From positions 3,914,001 through 3,978,000 of the forward strand of contig WPIO01000003.1 in NCBI GenBank assembly GCA_009760855.2: 64,000 nt of DNA. The letters run 5' to 3'. Under the pieces are notes generated by a model. That model was given only the letters and a program-made list of their open reading frames with translations. It was not told where the DNA came from and did not search any database. This DNA is from Cristatella mucedo. Taxonomy: Eukaryota > Bryozoa > Phylactolaemata > Cristatellidae. Below are positions 9,701 through 20,130 of the stretch, piece after piece; positions within the stretch are counted from its first letter, which is position 1, and each line of letters begins with the position of its first letter. The position numbers were made by a program, and so were the translations under genes.

Positions 9701-9907
9701 CGAGCTTTTGCTTTTAGGCAAGTCGTGTCTTGAAGATTTAAAATTAAATTACTTAGCCTCATAAACGATATTCGACCGGCTCGCTTAGTGAGCGCGAGGC
9801 CAACACATTGGTATATTCGGAGCCTGAACGTACTGGATCCGGATTGAAGCTCGATCCAACCTTGCGGCCGCAGCCCAGCCTTTCCTTGAGTTCTGGGTTC
9901 GTAGCCC

Positions 9908-10076
9908 CTAAAATAAATAAATACTAGCCGATTTAACAGCGACAGAAAAGCCTTTACGGCTATCACCACCGCTTGCAGAGGCGATACAGAATCGCCCACC
10001 GCAGGATTCGAACCCACGACCTCGGGTCCGAGGTCATGAAAAGCCACCGTCTTACCTAGTGAACCATCACGGCTCA
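9908..10076 (-). mobile_element. SINE-2 (tRNA-derived)
   Basis: On the minus strand this reads as a tRNA-like head: a B-box 'gggttcgaatcc' preceded by 'gacctcggacccgaggtc', then 'ggtgggcgattctgtatcgc' and a body with 'agccgtaaaggcttttctgt', ending near (AATA)n. It is homologous to the plus-strand copy at 34838-35030. Related diverged copies are at 21797, 24390, 32495, 44050, 58968 and 59722. Confidence 0.8.
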
Positions 10077-10629
10077 CCACTAACCTAAAGCAGCCGTAGC
10101 ATCAGTACCGCACTGTCTGAGAATACTCGGAAGACAGCGGGCAATACTTCTAAAGACTTGGGCTATCTATCTGAAGAACGGACTCCGAGCAACAATGGCG
10201 ATGCTGCTTGCTGAAGTAGCTCAATGTCCGAAACCTTTAACGTCAAGCCTGGCCGTATAAAGCAGTCGAAGCTCAAAGTGCGATGCACGACTTGGCAGGA
10301 GATTAGTGCTCCAGCCTTAGTTAGTGCTCCCAAAAAAAGGGAGCTGGGAGCACGTCAAAAAAGGTAGGTGATCCTGAATAAGCTGTAGCACGTTGAGCTG
10401 CAACCTTGCTTATCAGGCTGAGTGCCAAGCGATCGTGTGCTGCGATTCATAGCCTGCGTAGCAAGCGCGGCAATTCCTACGTAAAAGCAAAAAAGTACCA
10501 AACCTCCGAAAAACTGTGATGAGTAACTAAAACTCGCGAAGCTGTCGACGAGGATGACAGTAGCAGGTGAGCTTGGCCGTTGAGTAGGTTGGGTCGATAG
10601 TGGTGGTGACAAACGGCACGGCCAGGCGT
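10077..10629. other. Spacer without recognised features
   Basis: No supported coding segment or known repeat. It includes a short poly-A run near 10332. Confidence 0.5.
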
Positions 10630-10740
10630 TTGCTTTAAATATCGGCTAATAATATTTAAAATATTTAAAATATTATCTAAAAATAGTTAAATATCTTTAA
10701 ATATTAAATAATAGATATTTTAAATATCTTTAAATATTCT
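10630..10740. repeat. AT-rich block of ATATTTAAA-type units
   Basis: About 110 bp of repeated, largely self-complementary 'aatatttaaa' and 'ttaaatatct' units. It can form several small hairpins. No element boundaries or coding sequence are attached. Confidence 0.8.
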
Positions 10741-11931
10741 CACGCATGAAAATCGAGCAGCAGGAATCGTTAGCGAAAGCGAAGCAGCAGGGAGACAGCC
10801 ACACTCGGCCGTCTCGGCGACTCCTGTGCTCCTGTTTAGCGCACGCTTGCCGCCCACCATCTCAGTACAGTAGGTCAACCTCTCCTGGCGATCAGGCGAT
10901 CTGCTCGCGAGTGCAGCTGCAGGACTTGGACTTCATCTGGACTTCAGCTGCTGCGATACTGAGCAGACGTAATACTTATTCTATTGGCAGATGCCTCTGC
11001 CATATTCGCAGGTATTGCATGTCAAAAAAATTAAAAAAATTCCAATAACCACATCCCCAGCTCGGTACTAAACTCAGCAAAGTTGGGTGTACTATATTAG
11101 ACTTTCTCTTCGCGATGCCAGCGAAAGGTTTTCATTGGCCGCCAATGTTCAAAAGATACGTTACGTTGCTTACTAGCATAATACATAAGAAAAAGCGTAG
11201 TCCGCTTCTGAAAACGTCAAGGCAGCGATGGCTGAGAATGTGATAGGCACTCTGATAGCGTAGGTTAATTTGAGGCTTGGCAAATTATCTCTCATTGCCC
11301 AATAACTCAAGAACTTTGGCCACTTTTGGCATTGAAATCCGAACCTGTTTTCACAACCCTAAAGCAGCCTCTTCTTGTCGGAGGTGGATATGCGTCTAAA
11401 GTGAAATCGTGTGCGTTCGGAAAGAGATCAGAGCAGTGATGAAGCGGAAGACGTTACTACCAAGACCTTTTGAGTTGAGTACGACCCTATGTATTTTCAT
11501 TTTTTTGTAGTATCGGTACGAAAAGGAGACCCAGGGGTAACGTGTTCATTCCACCTGACCCAGGTCGTAGCTTCGAATCCTTCAACAGATAATCCTGTAT
11601 TGTGCACTGCAAAAGAGTAAGGTTCTTGCGATACTATTTGCTGGTAAATGATACTATTAAAATAGCTAGCATTTATCTTACTTTTTATTCCCCAACGTTC
11701 CTTAAGCAAAGGACTAAAATTAATGTCTTTACTAAGCAAGTAAATAATAATATGTTTTTATAGCGCCATCACAGAACTCAGTCTCATTCTAGGCACTTTA
11801 AACTTGCTGCAAAGGAAGCACGATCGGAGTATTAATGGTAGCATGCTCAATGACAACTAGCATTACATGGTAAAGATCGACATGCACAGGGTCAGCATGC
11901 ACAGTTTAAGCATACATATGCAACAAATGCC
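10741..11931. other. Spacer without recognised features
   Basis: Short frames on both strands show no family similarity or splice-bounded structure. Confidence 0.5.
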
Positions 11932-12060
11932 GCCCTGGTGTGGCCTAGTATTTAAGGTACTCGCCCGGACCTACGTCTGGCCGAGGTCGTGGGCTCGAGC
12001 CCCGTGGCATAGTGAAGTGCCTGAAAGTGGATCAAGTTCTTTGTGGGTGTTATGCAAATG

Positions 12061-12062
<2 letters not shown>
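11932..12062 (+). mobile_element. SINE-1 copy
   Basis: tRNA-like head with 'ggtactcgcccggacctacg' and the B-box-like 'gggctcgagccccg', then the tail 'gaagtgcctgaaagtgga' ... 'atgcaaatgaattata'. It runs straight into the TA microsatellite at 12063, which probably grew from its A/T-rich 3' tail. Confidence 0.8.

Positions 12063-12140
<78 letters not shown>
12063..12140. repeat. (TA)n microsatellite
   Basis: Roughly 75 bp of alternating TA with a single interruption near 12119. It sits between a plus-strand SINE-1 tail and the 3' end of a minus-strand family B LINE. Confidence 0.95.
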
Positions 12141-12144
12141 TAAG

Positions 12145-12660
12145 GACGAATCGCATGGACCCACTTAATGCTGGGATAAATAGATTCGCTTAGCTTCTTA
12201 TTAAATGTCGTCAATTCAGGGGATGTGACGCCAGTCGGAGTGACCTCCAGGCTTTAGGAGCATATGAATTAAAGGCTTGGTCTCCAAAGAATTTGAGTCT
12301 CGTACGAGGTGTAGCTAAACGACTTGCTTCAGAAAAGCGGATGGTACGATGCATAACCTGACGGTAGATCCGATAGCTAGGCTGGAGCCAAAGAAATGAA
12401 GGGACCTAAAAGTGGATGACTCCTAAAAGTGAATCCTAAAGTGAATCCTAAAGTCGATTCGCTGCTTGACTGGCGCCAGTATAGATTAGCGAGAAGTGGT
12501 ATGATCTGGCAACTGCGACGCTCACTACAGACAAGCCTAGCTACAGAGTTTTTCGCCAACTGTAAACGTATGATTGCACACGCCGGTAGACCTGCAAGCG
12601 GCGAGTTAAAGAAGTTGAGGCGGGATGTCACAAATACATGGACCAAGTAAACCCTTCTGG
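12145..12660 (-). mobile_element. LINE family B (L2-like) ORF2 3' fragment
   Basis: On the minus strand this reads diverged matches to the C-terminal segment of family B ORF2: FVTSRLNF, LAGLPACAI, LQLAKNSVARLVCSE and, further on, LAPA. It is homologous to 57928-58740. Stops and frame changes make it non-functional. Confidence 0.8.
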
Positions 12661-12854
12661 AAAATAATGAAGTGTTTATAGCAGTCGTCTTGGTGAGGGT
12701 TTAACACCGATCGGATTTATCTATAAGAAAATTGCCCATGTGACAGCATTCGTGAAAAAGCTCTAACTTCTAGGTGGTAGGCGAGAGTGTTTGCTGCAAA
12801 GTCAGTGCATTCGCCTCTATGTTTGGTGAACATTCCGATGGTGAATAAGTAATG

Positions 12855-14160
12855 TAATGCATCTTTGTCTTTAACTCCAAAAGCCACCAAGATTAAGCTG
12901 ATGCTACGCAGGTGAGTTTTGGATAGCCTAAGCATCTTTCGGTACAAATGCGTAAGCCAACACTTCATCTCAGCAAACAAATAGAAAGTGAAAAAATAGC
13001 TGGTTCAGGAAGGCAGTTGAGGAAGTGAGTAATATGCCGCTCAGGACCGTTGGAAAGGATGTGCCACAGTAAGAATCTGGAGAATAGATGTCGTTGCGTA
13101 AGAATTATGGAAGTTAGTGAAACAGTCAAGGACCGGACCTATAGAGCAAAAGCTTCTGTCGCCAGAAGTAATTAGCCATAGGAAAGGAGCAGCTAATTTA
13201 TTGTTCACAGAGGACCCGAGGGCACGAGAAGGCTGAACACAGTGCAGCAGTTCAGCTTGGCATGAAGGCCAAGCCACGGCGGGCCTTACGGGTTAGTGTA
13301 AGAACTTGACTATTTATCCGTTGATCAGCTGTAGAGGAGCTGTAGTAACTGAACCAAGAAGCTGGTTAGTTTTTTGCAAGCCGCTGTTGTAGACAGTCCC
13401 CAATCTTAGACAGAGATGGGACGGGATGGCTAGCTGTGGAGGCAAGACTTCTTTATGAAACTTTCAAAGTTTAGGTAGTTGTCAAAGCGGACACATAAAT
13501 TCCTTGCACATAGTGTCAGTTCAACAACAGCATCACCGAGCTGGTTTGGTCCAGCGGTTAAGGTGCTCGCCCCAACCAAGGTCTCACTGAGATCGTGGGC
13601 TCGAGCCCCGAAGCATATGTAAAGCGCCTGAATAGAGATTAATTTATCTTGGGCGCTATGCAAGTGAATTATTATTATTAATTATTATCACTTCTTAGAA
13701 GATCAAGTATCTTAATTCAGCAGTATGCTTAGGGTTCCCTATGAGCGTGGTTTTATCGTCGTTTAGTTAAAGGAAATTTGATGACATCCATGATCGAATG
13801 TCTGCAAGGCAAGAATTAATTTTATCAATTGGAGCAGATTCTGATGGTCCAAATGACAAGTGCAGCTGGGTATTTTCAGCATAAAAGTGATAGCAGAAAT
13901 CGCGGTCTCGAATCACTTTCCCCTAACGCTCATTTAAATGGAGAACAGCCAAGGACCGAGAATGGACCCTTGTTGGACTCCACACGTGACTGATCTGGCG
14001 AACGAGACTTGACAACCACGCGACATGCACTGAGCATGATCGGACAAGTGTGATTTGAATCTTACCAGTGCCTCGTCTGCCAGCCCGAGTGTTTGTCGCA
14101 GTCGTTCTAGTAGGATGGCATGATCAATGGTTCAGTCAGATCCAAAAAAGCCATGCTATA
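12855..14160 (-). mobile_element. LINE family A 3' half, inverted and decayed, split by SINE-1
   Basis: The left end matches the family A 3' UTR (about 12857-13000). The middle reads its C-terminal ORF2 segment (13041-13300). The right part reads the RT segment with a VTCGV-QGS block and a diverged FYAYF-like box in place of FYADD on the minus strand (about 13860-14000), plus LRQTLGLADEAL (about 14075-14105). A plus-strand SINE-1 interrupts it at 13540-13690. Many stops and frameshifts. Confidence 0.8.
13540..13690 (+). mobile_element. SINE-1 copy, best preserved tRNA head
   Basis: The head reads 'gctggtttggtccagcggtt' then 'aaggtgctcgccccaaccaa', with a B-box-like 'gggctcgagccccg'. The tail is 'aaagcgcctgaatagagatt' ... 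'gggcgctatgcaagtgaatt' and (ATT)n. It is inserted into the minus-strand family A LINE, which resumes on both sides, so it is the younger insertion. Confidence 0.85.
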
Positions 14161-16627
14161 CGAAGCTGCTAAGGCCCAGTTTATGAAACAATTTAGCTAC
14201 GAGGTTATGAAATTATGAACAGCAAGATGATAGATTAGAGGAGTAGTCCTTCGGGAGCAGCCATTGTGAGTCCTAGAGCTCAGCGCCGGCCTGGCTCAAT
14301 TTAGGACCACACGAACTGCTCAGCGGGAAACACCTTTCTCATAGAGCAAAGAGCAAGAGGACACAGCCGTCGTAGTAGGATCACAAGGCTGATATATATC
14401 GGCTGGCCTGTCAACCCTATAGTCCCGGCTAGCAATTTAGGAATAGGGCAACTCTCGCTCAGGACTCGGAGTTGTCTTCGTCGCTGTCGCCGACTGGTTG
14501 CCAGACTCGTTTTCTCTTGGAACGAGGGAGGTGGGCGGGCTGTTCACGCCAATTATCATCGGCCACGAGACAGAAGAATTCGGTGAAAGCCATTAAATAC
14601 GGTCGTATAGCAGCCGCAGCTCGAATTTCGCGTTTTTTTGTGTATGGGCGCATGGTTAGGGATTTGTCGCTGTGAACTAGAGTAGTGTCCGGTGCAGTGG
14701 AAGGAGGGATTGTGCGAAAAGGCCCTCAATTTAGCTGCCTTTGCTAAAGGTGGGAATGTAGCCCTAGTTCTCCGGTCAGGGTTTAGGTTCCGGTTGTTGG
14801 GGCCCCTCAGTCCATTTGGGTCGTTCTCCACCACAAACGCAGGTGGCGTAAGTGCGGGTAGGTATTTCCTCTGTAAGAGTGCTTGTTTCGCTGAGAGCCT
14901 TCGAGGAGTGGAAGGATAAATCTGAACTCGTCTCGTAGCGACATTGTGCGCTTGCGAATAAAAGTTCAGCAAAATCCCCTATTCGTGTGTGCATCTCTTT
15001 TCAATTCGCGCCGTGAGTTCACGACCCCTTAGTACAGGTAAGTAGCTTGGCACCGGAAACGCTCTTCCGCGTGGCCACCTCTTACTTCGCGTAGACGCGA
15101 ACCGAATCGCATTCTGCAGAAGGCTACGCAGCTTGGTGAGCGGCAGGTTACGCCTCCTCCCCGGGTCTTCAGCGTTACAGAACTACTATTGCACACCGAT
15201 ATATGCGAATCTTAAATCAAGACATTGGAAGGTGTTCAAGCGTGAACTACCGGTGCACACGGCGTATCGATTGGCTCCTACTGTTATTCATGTCATGAAG
15301 GTGCAGCCAACTGACACGTTATTAGGTGCTGGACACGCTAGAGTTCAGTTTCTGGGAAATGTGGGGTAACATTCGGGGAAATGGACTCGCTGAAACCACT
15401 GCCAGCTTCCCGTTGGACGTCTCCTCGGGCTCGCACCTGCACATAGATTATCGTGGTGAGCTACTTTCACTGAGTAACGGATCTTCATTTGAATTTCTGT
15501 ATGCACATGCAGATATTATTTGCTGTTTAATTATTAACTGTGGTAACCGTACTTAATGCAGTCACGAACTCATCTGCTGTCTCAGTGCCCCAGGCCCGCG
15601 GCGCTTCGGCCCTAGGTCCACGCGGTTCTAACTGCAATACTAATGACTGAAAGTCGATGTCTGTCATTCTTCGTCGATGTATGACCCTGGAAACATCGTT
15701 CTGAACTATTATAGATCTAATTAACAGATGGTACTCCAGTTCCTGGGATTGTCCCAATTACTGGTCGCCGAGATGCGAAAATCGGGCTGCTCTCGATCCG
15801 CGTTCGTGATGCGGCCCGGCCCATGAACTCCCTGCGCTAATGCCGCAGGGTATCGTTAGCCTGGGCTTAATTTTTTCGCTATAGGCTTTTAAAGATACTG
15901 CATGTCGTTCTGATTGTCTTCAGGCGCACTGATTCGATACTCCAGATTGCGGTCGTCAGGCTTTACCAGTGGTTGCTTGCTACGGCTTAGTCATACACGC
16001 AGAAATCGTCTGTCAGTTATTTTTAATGGCATTCGGTTGGAGATAGGTCTTTGTGGAAAGGTTGATGATGAAGTGTTGAGTGTAGGGATGCGGTATGGTG
16101 AGGTGATTATTCCTAGCTTATGTGAATTATCGCCCCGTGCTTTCTTCCTCATGCAAGCCTTGTAAGTATATCACACGCTGCAATTTTATCGATGTTACCT
16201 TTGAGAATTTAAGACTATTAAGCTACTTTGCTTGAACTGCATGCACCGAGCACCGCAACTTTGTTAAGCTGTGACTAACAGACTTCCTATTACTTCGCGA
16301 CTGTAAAATGCCAAACCGGAGAGTTCCTTAGGTGAAAGTGTACAGCATAATCAGGCGCCGAGGTAAGAGCATGTTGTGAAGCCTGGCAGGGTTTCTAATT
16401 ATAGGATTTTCGGAGGCCCGAGACTCGCTTTTGTAGGGCATATTGTGTGATACGCTGAGTTGTGCAAGAGGGGAAGTAATTTGTAGTGGCCATTATCAGT
16501 AAATTAGGCAGACATTACTAGCCGGCTGGAACAACTGTGCGAAATTTCAGGCTATATGCAGCTTTGCTCCTGCTTCTCGCTACTGACATGTTGCACGGGG
16601 TTGCACGAGTAATCAGTTAACGTACGT
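14161..16627. other. Intergenic stretch without a supported gene
   Basis: Several overlapping frames at 14460-14990 and 15130-16165 are open on one or both strands but show no recognised family. An AATAAA sits at 14957-14962 (plus) in a block that could be a transcript 3' end or a solo LTR, but I found no matching terminal repeats or target-site duplication. Confidence 0.35.
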
Positions 16628-16683
16628 ATAGACTCTCATGCCAAGTATGCCGATACTTCGGCATACTTGGCATGAGAGTCTAT
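16628..16683. repeat. Perfect 26-bp inverted repeat with 4-nt loop (second)
   Basis: Arms 16628-16653 and 16658-16683 are exact reverse complements around the bases TACT. Arm and loop lengths match the hairpin at 3332-3387, but the sequence is unrelated. Confidence 0.95.
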
Positions 16684-16949
16684 CTGCAATGCCTGATGTA
16701 TAAGTAGGACAGATGTGGCACTGTATGAGGCATGACTCGAAGCATTCATGCTGCACACATTTGTGTCAATATGACTTGAGTTTTAATAAAAGCTGAATGC
16801 ATTCTATAGCATTCTTATCATTTACGGATTTCGTTCTCCCTGGAATGTGTTCTGTTTCGGCAACCAGATTACATGTAAGCCAAGAAACTTGAAGTCTCTT
16901 AAAGCCATCTGCAGCAGACTTGCATCCTCTGCCCTACTGCTTGACCCTG

Positions 16950-18680
16950 CTACGACCTTCCCTTCCTTGATGCAATTCTCCTACACGATGCGAGCCAGCG
17001 TCCAGGGTTGAGTTTGCACCTCTGACTAACTCTCGTCCAGTCTCTCTTCTGTCATTCTTATCCAAGATACTCAAGCGAGTGGTGGCTAACAGCTTAAAGG
17101 TTACACAAGTTCACCAGATCTTGCTAGCAACTTCCAATCTGGATTTAGGGCTAATCATTCCATAGAAACTACTTGCTTTGGGATTACAGTTTCTTTCTGA
17201 TCAATGCTGATCAGGGTAGGGTGTCTCTGCTAGATCTCGTTGATATCTCTGTTGCGTTTGACACAATTTACCACCAGCCACTTTTGGAGAATCACTCAAC
17301 ACGCATGGTTTCGCTGGCACAGTACTAAATTGGTTTAGGTAGTGCCTCAGGAAGAGATATCATCATGTCAGTTTAGTTGGTAATAGCTATTAATTGTCAG
17401 AGAGCATTTAAGTGTGGGGTAAGTCAAGGTTCGTTCTTAGGCCTCTTCTTTTCATTCTATTTTCATTATCATTATTCATTTTAATTATCATATTTCTATA
17501 CTCCCCCTCTGGCCACTTTCATCGCCAAACACAGTCACGGCATTTATTTGTATCCTGATAACATTTAGCTATGCCTATGCGTCGACCCTTCTAAGCCTTG
17601 CTCCACATCCGACGACCGTAATTTCCTTGCAGCCAATATTGACGACATTCGCACTTGGTTTGCTACTAACTTCAAGCTTAACGATGGTAACATCAATCTA
17701 ATAGTTAATAGCAAGCCTAGTGTCACGTTCAAGTTGGAATGTCTCACCCTTAAGATTGGTTCATCTATCATCACTCCAGTGACGTCTGCCCTTCATTGCT
17801 ATTCTAAAACGACTTTCATTAGATGTACACATTCCCTCCACTGTCAAATCGGCCTGATTTCTGCTGGGAAACATTTGCCAAACTCAGGGCATGCTTAGAC
17901 AAAAAGTACCGCAGCGGAAGTAATTCATGCGTTTGTCACATAGTGTCCAGATTACTTCGATTTTCTTTATTTATAACGTCCAGACAACGCTTTTAATTAG
18001 TTTTGACTGTTGCAATGCTCAGCAAGTCGTCATGCCTGTCGTCAATGGCATAGCTGCCATATCACACCACTTGTCTCTGAGCTTCACCGACTCACGATCA
18101 AGCATCGGATCTACTTCAAGATTGCTCTCGGTGGTTTACACATCGCTTCATTCCCACCTGCCCACTTTTCTGAACTCTTTGCTCCTCCAGTGTGCTTCTG
18201 CGCCACCTGCTCCTCTGCTTACTATCATCTGGCTGTTCCTGGGACTAAATTAAAATCTTTGGTTGATCGAACCTTCAACTTGTATGCACCAAACGTCTGC
18301 AACTCGCTTTCAGCTTCTGTCACTGCCTGCAGTGACTTTGCATTATTTAAGTCTCAGCCTAAGATGCGTCTGATCCATCTAAAAATTCTTTTGCACCTTT
18401 GTGAACTTGTCATTTTTTCTGTGTGCTTACCTGTGCATGATTCAGTGCATGCTACTAACCAATGGTCCTAATAATCAGGGATCCTACTAACGGGTGGCCC
18501 GAGGTTCTTGTGTGTTTTCCATACTTTCTAAGCATGATGCTTGTATTCTTTTGCTTGTTAGCCTAAGCATGATACTGTGCATGCCAGTAACCCCCGGTTA
18601 TTGCTTCTCTTGCAGTGAGTCGTAGAGCGCCTGGATAGAGATTTAGTTCTGTAGGGTGCAATTAAACAGGCATGTTATCA
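16950..18680 (+). mobile_element. LINE family B (L2-like), decayed RT to 3' tail
   Basis: Diverged reverse transcriptase pieces run in order on the plus strand. They are NFQSGFRANHSIETT (about 17130), VSLLDLVDISVAFDT (about 17220), a GVSQGS block (about 17415), FYLYPDN in place of FYADD (about 17545) and the C-terminal segment SLVDRTFNLYAPNVCNSLSA (about 18255-18320). It ends at about 18610-18680 with the 'agcgcctggatagagattta' tail. Frames change repeatedly, so this is an old inactive copy. Confidence 0.75.
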
Positions 18681-19584
18681 TAATCTACCTCTATAATAAG
18701 CTAGATTTGTTAGTTAGTCCATGTGTTCGCCAGAGTCACTGGCATCGCGTTGACATTGAGTCCTTTTGATGTATTTGCACAATAACTACAACGCTACAGC
18801 AAAGATGAGTGTCAAAAGGGGGATATAATTTTCTAATTTGTATATGCAACTGTAACATGCCCTTTTATAGTTGAAATAGCTCATTGAAGTGCCAGAGCAT
18901 AAAGCACTTGAACTGGTTTGAGCAAGTTTTTTTCAATGGTTGGCCATGGCATTCCAGCAGCTTATGCTCTTAGCACTACTTCTGAAGTTACGACTGGTGC
19001 TTCCCAACTTCCGCTTGGCATAGCTGACCTGGCGGCGTACCAGCAACAAAGGGCGGAGAGATGCCTGAAGAGTTTGCTGAGCAGCATGCTGCAGAAGCTG
19101 AATAAAGAGCTGCTCTTGCCTGAAACAATGGACCCGGAGAGACTGAGGAAGAAGCAGAAGCCACATGAAATTTTGTGCGATTTTTCATGGGCATAAGCAA
19201 GTGATTATTGTAATGTTGACCCGACTTGCATATTTATCCAGTGTAAGAGCTTTGCTAGATTTGACGTTATCTGAACGTGCACCCAAATCTTGAAATTATT
19301 GCGAGTGCCAGCACAAACGTGCTGCTCCAGTGCATCATGTCTGAGATTCACATGTCAAAACGAGTCAGAAGCACAGCTTTAGCTCCTGCTGAATAATAAT
19401 AATAATAATACATTTGATATAGCCCCTTCAGAGGGCCCATCGGCATCCACAGTTGCAGAATCCATTTCGCTAGGTACATTTCGACCTGCACATGTTCCTA
19501 AAGCTGTGGTTCACCGGTACAAAGTGCTTGAATAGCTCTTTTCAACGGTCAAATAACACTGTTATGATTACTGACTGGTTTCAG
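18681..19584. other. Upstream flank / 5' UTR intron region of the SLC44 gene
   Basis: No conserved exon is recognised. A 92-codon frame at 18918-19196 has no family similarity. A short (AAT)n sits at 19394-19412. The region should contain the leader exon or promoter of the SLC44 gene, because an acceptor lies just upstream of its start codon at 19584, but I cannot place them. Confidence 0.35.
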
Positions 19585-19594
19585 GTGACATGAG

Positions 19595-19630
19595 ATGGGC
19601 AACTCTTGCTGCTGCTGCGCAAGTAAGAAG
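19595..19630 (+). CDS. SLC44A1: SLC44 exon 1: start codon and cysteine cluster
   Basis: Twelve codons read [12 protein letters not shown] and end in phase 0 at donor gtgaga (19631). Gly2 and the following cysteines look like an N-myristoylation plus palmitoylation signal, as in CTL1 proteins that begin MGCC. An acceptor-like tttcag ends at 19584, only 10 nt before the ATG. An out-of-frame upstream ATG sits at 19590 and overlaps this start; the chosen ATG has the better context (G at -3 and +4). Confidence 0.85.
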
Positions 19631-19989
19631 GTGAGAACACCGTTGAAGATGTTGCTCATCGAAATGCTCTGTTCTACATGCTTTGGTCATGCATAAGAAA
19701 TTCTTAATCTTATGAATTGTAATCTTAGGAGGATCATAACCTCGGTGCACCGACCCAGAAACGGCGCTGCACAGACATACCATGCTGTATGGTGTTCGTC
19801 GCTTTCTGGATCGGGATGGTACGTCTGGCCACACCCTTTGTAGCTGATCATTAAAAGCTGGTTCCAAATCGGTTGCTCTCTGCCATCTTTTACTTTTGAT
19901 GTCCGAAAAAGAGAGGTAGAGAGAGAGAGAGGGAAGGAGGGAGGGAGGGAGGAGAGATAGAGAGAGTGAAAGAGAGGCAGAGAGAGAGA

Positions 19990-20040
<51 letters not shown>

Positions 20041-20065
20041 AGGGAGGGAGGGAGAGAGAGAGAGA

Positions 20066-20130
<65 letters not shown>

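Noticed and set aside
14686-15037. Possible solo LTR (TGT...ACA, internal AATAAA)
   Set aside because: No second LTR, target-site duplication or retroviral-type coding sequence could be found.
18918-19196. 92-codon frame upstream of SLC44 as a possible gene
   Set aside because: No recognisable family, poor start context and an overlapping antisense frame of similar length; left as unassigned.
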